Shown here: positions 1-5,496 of the stretch, one piece after another
Layout of the letters: every line of letters begins with the position of its first letter
Numbering within the stretch: position 1 is the first letter of the stretch
From: CAZHRJ01 sp964534765
Lineage (GTDB): Bacteria; Lindowbacteria; 2-12-FULL-62-27
Length of the DNA stretch: 14,358 nt
Reading direction: 5' to 3'
Assembly: GCA_964534765.1 (NCBI GenBank)
Contig: CAZHRJ010000082.1
Span: forward strand, 1-14,358
Made by a program: the position numbers and the translations under genes
The notes under the pieces: generated by a model
The model's input: only the letters and a program-made list of their open reading frames with translations
Told to the model about the DNA's origin: nothing
Database searches by the model: none

Positions 1-2
1 CT

Positions 3-1109
3 TCCCCTCGGAAACTGCCCAAAAATACACCGGTTCGCCGTTTTTTCAGGTTCATGATTGTCGGCCACCGCTGGATAGGCCTCTGGCCCTCCATCGTCCT
101 TGTGATACTCGGACTGACCGGGGCGATCCTGGTGTATGAACACGATCTGCCGTCGGTTTTGCACCCGCATCTTTGGCGGGTGGCTCCGACGGGCGAAAGG
201 ATTTCGATCGAGGCGGCCCTGGAAGCGGCGTCGGCGTCGCATCCCGGCAGAATTTTTTCATCCGTCAAAATTTTCACCGACCCGGCGCCACCCTACATCA
301 TTCGAACCAACGACCGCCATCTGATCTTCGTCAATCCCTACACGGGATCGATCATGGGCGAGCACAACTCCGAGTCATCGTTCTTCAGTGTCATGAGAAA
401 ATTGCATGTCGATCTAATGATGGGATCGGCGGGAGGGCACATCGTCGGTATCGGCACAATCCTGCTGGTTGTTCTGACCCTGACGGGATTGTATCTGTGG
501 TGGGTTCGAAGATCCGCCTTGCGACGCCGGAGCTACCTGCTTACGTTCAAGACCGATTGGAAGCAATTTAATTATGATACCCACAATGTCCTGGGATTTT
601 ACTCGTCGGTTTTTGTTCTGTTGATCTCTCTGACCGGAATTGTGCTGGCATACCCATGGGCGAAACATGCGATTTACTACGCTATCGACGGCCGGCCGGC
701 GCCCAAATTCGTGCCCCCGCAATCCCATCCGGCAACTGATGGCGTCAAACGGATCTCGCCGGATCAGGCGCTGGCCTCCGCGCGTGCCATCGCACCCGCC
801 CGATACCATACCGCGGTGCGTCTGCCGCAGTCTCCGCAGGACTGCATTGCCGTCTACCATGATCACGGCGCCGGAAACGGCGACAATATTTTTATCGACG
901 CGTACACCGGCAAAACGCTGAGGGTGGACCGATATGCCGACCGTTCAACCGCGCAGAAGATCCATTACTCCATGTTTCCGATCCACGCCGGTTACATCCT
1001 CGGCGAGCCGACCAAGTTCATCGCCTTCGTGTCGAGCCCGCTCGTCGCCGTCCTGGGCGTCACGGGCTTTGTGATCTGGCTGCCCAAATACAGCTGCCGG
1101 AACTCGTGA
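3..1109 (+). CDS. PepSY-associated TM helix protein, 5'-partial
   Basis: Integral inner-membrane protein of the PepSY_TM type, a family often found beside TonB-dependent siderophore receptors; some members are proposed to reduce ferric siderophores. Counting from the first ATG (54), membrane segments lie near residues 8-28, 129-150, 182-202 and 323-344. Family-typical histidines are H5 (HRWIG), H118 (LHVDLMMG), H129, H177 (THN) and H304/H311 (IHYSMFPIHAG). The two periplasmic parts carry PepSY-like pieces such as FVNPYTGSIMGE and FIDAYTGKTLRVD. The frame is open from base 3 and codes for a basic stretch (VRRFFRF) that suits the family's N-terminus, so the true start may be upstream of the window; ATG 54 is the first standard start inside it. 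About 350 residues is normal for the short PepSY_TM type. It is followed by an intrinsic terminator, so it is probably the last gene of an operon lying to the left. Family assignment is confident; substrate is unknown. Confidence 0.88.
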   Translation, partial: SPRKLPKNTPVRRFFRFMIVGHRWIGLWPSIVLVILGLTGAILVYEHDLPSVLHPHLWRVAPTGERISIEAALEAASASHPGRIFSSVKIFTDPAPPYIIRTNDRHLIFVNPYTGSIMGEHNSESSFFSVMRKLHVDLMMGSAGGHIVGIGTILLVVLTLTGLYLWWVRRSALRRRSYLLTFKTDWKQFNYDTHNVLGFYSSVFVLLISLTGIVLAYPWAKHAIYYAIDGRPAPKFVPPQSHPATDGVKRISPDQALASARAIAPARYHTAVRLPQSPQDCIAVYHDHGAGNGDNIFIDAYTGKTLRVDRYADRSTAQKIHYSMFPIHAGYILGEPTKFIAFVSSPLVAVLGVTGFVIWLPKYSCRNS

Positions 1110-1136
1110 GATACGGAGAGGAGAAGCCAGTCAGGT

Positions 1137-1169
1137 GAGAGGGTAAGTTCAGCCCTCTTTCATTTTTTT
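1137..1169 (+). terminator. Rho-independent terminator after the PepSY gene
   Basis: A stem pairs AGAGGG (1138-1143) with CCCTCT (1153-1158), with a G-T pair adding one step, around a 9-nt loop. A T-rich run (TTCATTTTTTT) follows directly. It lies 28 bases after the PepSY stop. The 3' arm and T-run belong to the direct repeat at 1143-1180; the second copy of that repeat lacks the matching 5' arm and should not fold this way. Confidence 0.75.
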
Positions 1170-1180
1170 CGGAAATTCCG
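1143..1180. repeat. Direct repeat, left copy (38 bp)
   Basis: Matches 1898-1936 at about 34 of 39 aligned positions with one gap. Both copies begin GTAAGTTCAG, continue CCTCTTTCATTTTTT after one differing base, and end in TTCCG. Read on the minus strand, this copy carries a second version of the last codons and stop of the DUF1499 gene (...KKMKEG-stop against ...EKMKED-stop). The two copies bracket the small gene and protease pair. Confidence 0.85.
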
Positions 1181-1552
1181 CTCTTCAACCCAAAAGATTT
1201 TCTTGTGTAGATCAAAGGTTGCGACGCGGCGCAGGAGGAGGCGCATGCCGAGGAGGCCGACGCGTGCGGCGGTCAGAGAGAGACGGACTTTGATTTTCCG
1301 GGCGCCTATGAGAAGAGCGCCCCGATATACCGTGTCCCGCACTTGTGAGCCGTCGGCCATCTGGTATTGGGTCACTCCGCTCGGGACAAGATGGGCGCGC
1401 CGGAACAGGTAATCAGGCAGAACGAGTTCGTCATTAAACCCGGTGTCCAAAATGGCGTTGAAGGGGATGGAACCGCCGCGTTTGTCCAAAATGGCAACGC
1501 CTTCGATGAAAGGTTCGAGATGTTCTGAAATCCTTCCTTTGAGAAAAATCAC
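1160..1552 (-). CDS. Clan AA aspartic protease (DTGF / AF_0612 type)
   Basis: A 130-residue retropepsin-like single-lobe aspartic protease. The catalytic motif is at residues 36-39 (AILDTGFNDELVLP), and the DTGF spelling is the mark of the AF_0612-like family. The usual strand pattern follows: YQMADGSQVRDTVYRGALLIG, then LTAARVGLLGMRLLLR, the equivalent of the family's second conserved hydrophobic-Gly block. Such enzymes would act as homodimers. The gene overlaps the stop of the small gene before it by 4 nt (ATGA), so the two are probably translationally coupled. The last codons (RNFRKK) and stop lie within the 1143-1180 repeat, so the C-terminus may have been changed when that repeat formed. 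No signal peptide is seen, so it is probably cytoplasmic. Cellular target is unknown. Confidence 0.85.
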   Translation of the reverse strand: MIFLKGRISEHLEPFIEGVAILDKRGGSIPFNAILDTGFNDELVLPDYLFRRAHLVPSGVTQYQMADGSQVRDTVYRGALLIGARKIKVRLSLTAARVGLLGMRLLLRRVATFDLHKKIFWVEERNFRKK

Positions 1553-1830
1553 ATGCGCGATCCCATTTTTGCCCGCACGGGTATCCAGTAAGGATTCAAA
1601 ATCTGAAAGGCGGCCTTATGTCCGATGCGAATCAGGTGAATGTCCGCGTCTGGATGCTTGCCGAGCGCCTGTAAATCCGCATCCGCCTCGTCCGTCTCGC
1701 AGAAGCACTCGCCCGATTTCATGTCCACAGCCACCAGCGTGCCTTCGGGGGGCATCTTCCGTTTGAAAAATTTCCGCGCCACCCTTAGAGCCCTCGCCTG
1801 CCGGTCCAGGTTCCGTTTGCCGTTCCCCAT
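1549..1830 (-). CDS. Small conserved hypothetical partner of the clan AA protease
   Basis: A 93-residue protein with a basic N-terminal helix (residues 5-25, RNLDRQARALRVARKFFKRK), then a strand-rich middle (GTLVAVDMKSGECF) and a conserved-looking end (DADIHLIRIGHKAAFQI). The pattern 'value-to-cell, index, short V/I-R-x-G-H-x-A' resembles small proteins encoded next to DTGF proteases and is loosely DUF5678-like, but I cannot assign a family. It overlaps the protease start by 4 nt. There is no clear ribosome binding site before ATG 1830; a good Shine-Dalgarno sequence lies further upstream (1888-1894) at the wrong distance. Role unknown; it may be a substrate adaptor or regulator of the protease (inference only). 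Confidence 0.7.
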   Translation of the reverse strand: MGNGKRNLDRQARALRVARKFFKRKMPPEGTLVAVDMKSGECFCETDEADADLQALGKHPDADIHLIRIGHKAAFQILNPYWIPVRAKMGSRM

Positions 1831-1897
1831 GTTCAGATGCTATCGCAGGCTTGGTCTCAAATCAAGGCGACAGGATGCCCAAGATATCCTCCTTAAC

Positions 1898-1936
1898 GTA
1901 AGTTCAGTCCTCTTTCATTTTTTCCAGAAATTTCCG
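1898..1936. repeat. Direct repeat, right copy (39 bp)
   Basis: Partner of 1143-1180. This copy contains the true 3' end of the DUF1499 gene (KFLEKMKED and stop), so it is likely the original. The segment between the copies, about 720 bp, holds the small gene and the clan AA protease. Confidence 0.85.
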
Positions 1937-2191
1937 AATCCGGAGCGCGTTGGCGCCCGCGTCGCCGCGGCCCACGCGGGACACCGAACGAATATCGACA
2001 CGGCTTCCCGCTGGTTGGGGCCTGATCCTGACGACGACATCGTCCTTGAAGCCGAACCAGAACGTCGTGGCGGTGGCCTCAATCCTGCCATCCTTCGGCA
2101 TCGCCGCAACGATTTCCAAGCCGAGCCCGCGAGATACGCGTTCGGCGCGGTCGAATGCCGCGACGGTGTCATCCGGAAGATCGAGCGGCAC
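1904..2191 (-). CDS. DUF1499 family protein, 5'-truncated by the RAYT element
   Basis: The 95 residues after GTG 2191 match the C-terminal part of DUF1499 proteins: LGLEIVAAMPKDGRIEATATTFWFGFKDD, then VVVRIRP, then a SRVDIRSVSRVG block and GANALRIRKFLEK at the end. In-frame family-like sequence (FYPDI) continues upstream to about 2206, and the frame runs into the left inverted repeat of the transposase element at 2219. Family members normally carry a further N-terminal part, often with membrane helices and a conserved DPP-containing stretch; all of that is absent. The gene is therefore a remnant that has lost its start and promoter. GTG 2191 is only a nominal start and lacks a ribosome binding site. 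Function of DUF1499 is unknown. Confidence 0.75.
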   Translation of the reverse strand: MPLDLPDDTVAAFDRAERVSRGLGLEIVAAMPKDGRIEATATTFWFGFKDDVVVRIRPQPAGSRVDIRSVSRVGRGDAGANALRIRKFLEKMKED

Positions 2192-2218
2192 GATGTCGGG
2201 ATAGAAACGCCAAGGAAT

Positions 2219-2246
2219 GGGGTCATTCTTCCTCTTTTACACTTTC
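2219..2246. repeat. Left inverted repeat of the RAYT element
   Basis: Exact reverse complement of 3236-3263 over 28 bases. It includes CATTCTTCCTCTTTTACAC. The last in-frame upstream codons of the DUF1499 remnant are contributed by this repeat. Confidence 0.9.
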
Positions 2247-2270
2247 GATAAAAAGATGTAATATGATCCC

Positions 2271-3245
2271 ATGCCTCGGGGACCGCGTATCTCGTATCCG
2301 TCTGCCATTTTTCACGTTCTCAATCGGTTTGTCGACCGGCATCCTTTTTTTCGGACAGACGACGATTACCGGGAGTTTCTCGACATTTTCTTTGAGGAGT
2401 CCAAGACGTTTGGATTACGGATATTCGCTTACGATCTTCTCCCGAACCACTTCCACTTTGTTCTTCAAACCCCGTCCGGCGAGATATCACGTTTTCTGCA
2501 ACGTTTCTTATCCAGAGCGGCTTTCCGTCTCAACCGCCGATACGGTCGTGTCGGGCACCTTTTTCAAGGGAGAACAAAGACACTGCTCGTTGAGAAGGAG
2601 GCATATTTTGAATGCGTAATGGGATATGTCCTGGCGAATCGGGTTCGGGCTGGCTTGGCGAAGGACATTTTCTCCGATAAGTGGAACAGCGTGGCCGAAA
2701 TGTTAAAACGGAGTGCCAGTCGAATTGCGCGCGGCCCACTATGGAATTATCTTTTCGGCGTCAAATTTAGCGAGAAAGAACTTTGGCGCGCGCGCGAGTG
2801 GCTGAAATCCATCGATCCAGCCGTAAATTACGAACATTTCAAGGACGGACACCGAGGAAGTTTCCTTTCGAGTCCAAATTTTCGGAGGTCGGTGCTCGAC
2901 AAGCAGGAGCGCCGGCAATCCCAACGTAAGGGGAAAAAACGAAAAAATGATCGAGAGCCAAAAGATTGGGGATGGACTATGATTTGCGACACGGCAAAGG
3001 CCGTAATTCACAGGAGTGAGTGGTTGGGTATTTGGAAAAGTCGCGAAACGGCAATCCGGCAACTTTCGTGGTATGCCGCTTTTGTTGGAGCCGGCTGGCC
3101 GCTGAGACGGATTCTGGAAACCTCGGAAGAAGAGCGCCTGACGATCTCAGGAATTTCGAATGCCATTCACAGAATTAGGAATGACGAGAAAAGGAGACTT
3201 CTCGCGGACCGGATAATAGACATCATTTGGAGGGGGAAAGTGTAA
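2271..3245 (+). CDS. REP-associated tyrosine transposase (RAYT, Y1 family)
   Basis: A 324-residue single-strand DNA transposase of the HUH superfamily. It starts with the typical MPRGPRISYPSAIFHVLNR. The metal-binding HUH motif is H60-F61-H62 (LLPNHFHFVLQ). The catalytic tyrosine is Y119 in GYVLANRVRAGL, the RAYT-type version of the usual 'NPVRAGL' block. The G-H-L-F-Q-G-R stretch at about 95-101 is also family-typical. The C-terminal 120 residues are basic and end in a likely helix-turn-helix (ERLTISGISNAIHRIRNDEKRR) as in longer RAYTs. The full length and intact motifs suggest a working enzyme. There is no Shine-Dalgarno sequence before ATG 2271, but the N-terminus fits the family. RAYTs are known to be linked to REP palindromes; the hairpin repeat at 3512 and 8582 is a candidate, unproven. 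Confidence 0.93.
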   Translation: MPRGPRISYPSAIFHVLNRFVDRHPFFRTDDDYREFLDIFFEESKTFGLRIFAYDLLPNHFHFVLQTPSGEISRFLQRFLSRAAFRLNRRYGRVGHLFQGRTKTLLVEKEAYFECVMGYVLANRVRAGLAKDIFSDKWNSVAEMLKRSASRIARGPLWNYLFGVKFSEKELWRAREWLKSIDPAVNYEHFKDGHRGSFLSSPNFRRSVLDKQERRQSQRKGKKRKNDREPKDWGWTMICDTAKAVIHRSEWLGIWKSRETAIRQLSWYAAFVGAGWPLRRILETSEEERLTISGISNAIHRIRNDEKRRLLADRIIDIIWRGKV

Positions 3246-3263
3246 AAGAGGAAGAATGACCCC
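3236..3263. repeat. Right inverted repeat of the RAYT element
   Basis: Exact reverse complement of 2219-2246. It overlaps the transposase stop codon and abuts the PepSY remnant, whose family-like sequence (LVSSQTGMVVQ) begins only a few codons further on. Confidence 0.9.
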
Positions 3264-3290
3264 CATGACCTCGTATCCAGTCAAACCGGA

Positions 3291-4322
3291 ATGGTGGTGC
3301 AGTTCACCACGTGGAAGGAGCGGTTCTGGGCGTTTTGCGGCCCGATCATTCATTGGGTTCGACCCCTGGTTCTCAGCGGAAGGTGGGAGTTGCAATTCAA
3401 TGCGCTCATGTGGGTCATCGGCGCCGGAATTGTTGTATGCCTGCTGGGGATCGTCATCGGGATATGGCAATACCGGTTTAAGCGAACGGCCGAACAGGTC
3501 CAGGAGGCTGCGCCGCACCCTCCGTCAAACGGTACATCCTATACCGCTCCGGGTACGGCGCCGTCCATGGCGCCGGCCAGCCCCTACAAGGAAACGTGGC
3601 TGAGATGGCACCACTATTTTGGCTTGGTGTTTGGACTGTTTGCATTCACATGGATATTCAGCGGCCTCCTGTCCATGCGGCCCTTTGACTGGCTGCCGAG
3701 AGCGGACGCGACCCGTGAGGAGTCCGGTGTGATGTCCGCAGGGCCGCTGAATGTAGAGGCGGTTCGCGTTCCGCCGGATCGGGCGATCGCGGCTCTGAGC
3801 GGCAAACTGGTCATTCGAGAGATGCGGCTGATTCAGTTTGACGGCAAGCCCTATTATCTGGCTTGCGAGACGCCGAAAAAAACATATTTGTGCGACGCGC
3901 AAACCGGTGCGGCGATTCCCCGATTGGATGATGCGGCGCTTCGGTCCGTCGCGGAAAAACTTGTCCCCGGCGCGCGGCTGGCCGAATGGAACGAACTGGG
4001 CGACTATGACGCCTACTACAATTCAAAGAAAACGTTCAGGCATTCCATCAAGCGCCTGCCCGTCATCCGCGCGCGGTTTGACGATCCGAGAGAGATGCGG
4101 TATTACATCAGCCCCTTTGACGGATCGATCGCGATGAGACTCGAACCGCTCAGCCGTCTGGAGCGCTGGGTGTTCGGAGGCCTGCACAGTTTCAACATCC
4201 CGGGACTCTGGAACAACCGCCCCCTCTGGGACCTCGTGGTCGCCGGCCTTTGTCTGGGCGGGATCGCGCTGACGATCAGCAGCGTCAAGATCGCGTGGGA
4301 TTGGTTCGTGAGGAAGGCGTGA
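3291..4322 (+). CDS. PepSY domain membrane protein, 5'-truncated by the RAYT element
   Basis: The C-terminal two thirds of a long PepSY_TM protein. Full-length relatives (about 500 residues) have an N-terminal helix and PepSY domain, then a stretch like 'YVSSxTGEVVxxTTxxERxWxW'. Here the frame upstream of ATG 3291 reads LVSSQTG and then runs into the inverted repeat, so about 180-200 residues are missing. Retained parts are ERFWAFCGPIIHWV (residues 10-23), membrane segment about 37-60, SPYKETWLRWHHYFGL and a helix at 108-128 with FSGLLSM, the second PepSY region, then GGLHSFNIPG and a last helix at about 315-337. Residues 75-95, a Pro/Ala/Ser/Thr-rich linker, are coded by the dispersed hairpin repeat. 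ATG 3291 has no clear ribosome binding site. Probably non-functional or an N-terminally shortened protein, but still at the head of the transporter operon. Confidence 0.82.
   Translation: MVVQFTTWKERFWAFCGPIIHWVRPLVLSGRWELQFNALMWVIGAGIVVCLLGIVIGIWQYRFKRTAEQVQEAAPHPPSNGTSYTAPGTAPSMAPASPYKETWLRWHHYFGLVFGLFAFTWIFSGLLSMRPFDWLPRADATREESGVMSAGPLNVEAVRVPPDRAIAALSGKLVIREMRLIQFDGKPYYLACETPKKTYLCDAQTGAAIPRLDDAALRSVAEKLVPGARLAEWNELGDYDAYYNSKKTFRHSIKRLPVIRARFDDPREMRYYISPFDGSIAMRLEPLSRLERWVFGGLHSFNIPGLWNNRPLWDLVVAGLCLGGIALTISSVKIAWDWFVRKA
3512..3575 (+). repeat. Dispersed hairpin repeat, copy A (64 bp), inside the PepSY gene
   Basis: Matches the reverse complement of 8582-8645 at 56 of 64 positions without gaps. 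It can fold two hairpins: CGGTA pairs with TACCG across 3530-3546, and GGCGCC pairs with GGCGCC at the 3' end around GTCCAT. It reads in frame through the PepSY gene as a 21-residue linker. Confidence 0.85.
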
Positions 4323-4330
4323 TCGAGTCG

Positions 4331-4759
4331 ATGAGTACCGATCCAATTACTCTATTCTGTCTGGCGGACTTTTACGCCTATTTCACTCTGCCGACCCTTC
4401 TGCCGGGATTCACGTTGTATCTTTTCGCCGTAAAACAGCTGGGCGATCGGATCGCAATAGCGGCAAGTCTGGTATTGACCCTGCTCTGGGGACTCTGGCC
4501 GGTTCTCTTGGAACCTGCGGCGGGCGTCGACCGTCTGCTTGCCTATTGGGTTTTCCCTCTCGCGCGGCTTTTCGATTCGACCGCATGGAAACCAGGTGCG
4601 ATCATCTTCACCCTGCTGACCGTGATGTCCGTGGTCGGAACGGCGTGCCTAGCGGCCATGTGCATCCGGCGCCGGTGCGGCAAGAGGCTCCTGGCCACTT
4701 ATCTTATTCTTTCCGTTTATTGGTCGCTATGCTTTGCGATCTTCAGCATGGATGCTTGA
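4331..4759 (+). CDS. Small four-helix membrane protein of the transporter operon
   Basis: A 142-residue hydrophobic protein with likely membrane segments near residues 17-35, 41-60, 88-111 and 119-138, and a basic loop (CIRRRCGKR) between the last two. I do not recognise a family. An alternative in-frame start is GTG 4319, which would overlap the PepSY stop by 4 nt (GTGA) and has GAGG five bases upstream, in line with the 4-nt overlaps later in the operon; ATG 4331 is the conservative choice. It lies 20 bases before the ABC ATPase, so it is probably co-transcribed. It may be an accessory membrane subunit (inference). Confidence 0.7.
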   Translation: MSTDPITLFCLADFYAYFTLPTLLPGFTLYLFAVKQLGDRIAIAASLVLTLLWGLWPVLLEPAAGVDRLLAYWVFPLARLFDSTAWKPGAIIFTLLTVMSVVGTACLAAMCIRRRCGKRLLATYLILSVYWSLCFAIFSMDA

Positions 4760-4760
4760 G

Positions 4761-4770
4761 AAAGAGGAGG
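4761..4770 (+). promoter_or_regulatory. Ribosome binding site fixing the ABC ATPase start
   Basis: AAAGAGGAGG ends nine bases before GTG 4780. The open frame extends far upstream (to 4546), but this site, together with the family's usual N-terminus (LETIDLTKYF), places the start at GTG 4780. Confidence 0.7.
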
Positions 4771-4779
4771 TGTGAGGTT

Positions 4780-5496
4780 GTGCTGGAAACGATTGATCTG
4801 ACCAAATATTTCAACGGCACGGTGGCGCTGGATAGAGTCACGCTTCGCGTAGAACCCGGCGAAATCTATTGCCTGCTTGGTGCCAATGGGGCGGGCAAGA
4901 CGACGCTGATCAACGTGTTTTTGAATTTTCTGGAGCCGACGGCCGGCGAGGCGCGGATTAACGGATTGGATGTGACCCGCCATGCCTTGGAGACAAAGAA
5001 ATTCGTCGCCTACATTCCGGAGCAAGTCATGCTCTACGGCGTCCTCTCCGGTCTGGAAAACTTGGGATATTTCGCGGCGTTGGCGACGGGCGAATGCCTG
5101 CCCCGCGCGCGACTGGTGGAACTGCTCGCCACGGCGGGACTGGATGGCGGCGCGGCGGACAAGCGGGTTTCGGCCTATTCGAAGGGGATGCGGCAGAAGG
5201 TCGGCATCGCCATCGCGATGGCCAAAGGCGCACGGGCGCTGCTCCTCGACGAGCCGACGGCGGGACTCGACCCGAAGGCGGCGAATGAGTTTTCGCAGCT
5301 ATTACGGAAAGCGAAAGACAACGGCGTCGCGATTTTAACGACGACGCATGACCTCTTTCACGCCAAGCAGACCGGCACGCGCATCGGCATCATGAAACAG
5401 GGCAGACTGGTTGCCAATCTCAAGGGCGACGAATTCAGCCACACGGATCTCGAACAGCTGTACATCCAGCACATGACAGATGGGATGAAGCCCTGA
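4780..5496 (+). CDS. ABC transporter ATP-binding protein (ABC-2 type)
   Basis: A 238-residue nucleotide-binding subunit that would power the two membrane permeases encoded next. All motifs are intact: Walker A GANGAGKTT (residues 34-42), Q-loop YIPEQ, signature YSKGMRQ (133-139), Walker B with catalytic glutamate ALLLDEPTAGLD (153-164) and H-loop TTTHD (H190). The signature form SKGMRQ (rather than SGGQ) is typical of ABC-2 exporters of the DrrA/CcmA-like group. The stop codon overlaps the likely start of the first permease (CTGA). Gene order ATPase, permease, permease is the pattern of DUF3526 transporters, which in many Gram-negative bacteria sit with TonB receptors and PepSY proteins. Substrate unknown. 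Confidence 0.93.
   Translation: MLETIDLTKYFNGTVALDRVTLRVEPGEIYCLLGANGAGKTTLINVFLNFLEPTAGEARINGLDVTRHALETKKFVAYIPEQVMLYGVLSGLENLGYFAALATGECLPRARLVELLATAGLDGGAADKRVSAYSKGMRQKVGIAIAMAKGARALLLDEPTAGLDPKAANEFSQLLRKAKDNGVAILTTTHDLFHAKQTGTRIGIMKQGRLVANLKGDEFSHTDLEQLYIQHMTDGMKP

Larger units (their letters stand above)
2219..3263. mobile_element. RAYT (Y1 transposase) element bounded by 28-bp inverted repeats
   Basis: A 1045-bp unit holding a single transposase gene between perfect inverted repeats (2219-2246 and 3236-3263), with ends beginning GGGGTCATTC. The right repeat overlaps the transposase stop codon. Outside the repeats, coding sequence of two unrelated genes starts at once on both sides. 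No target-site duplication is visible next to the ends (AAGGAAT on the left, CATGACC on the right). Y1 elements usually have subterminal hairpins rather than long terminal inverted repeats, so the ends are worth noting. Confidence 0.8.
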
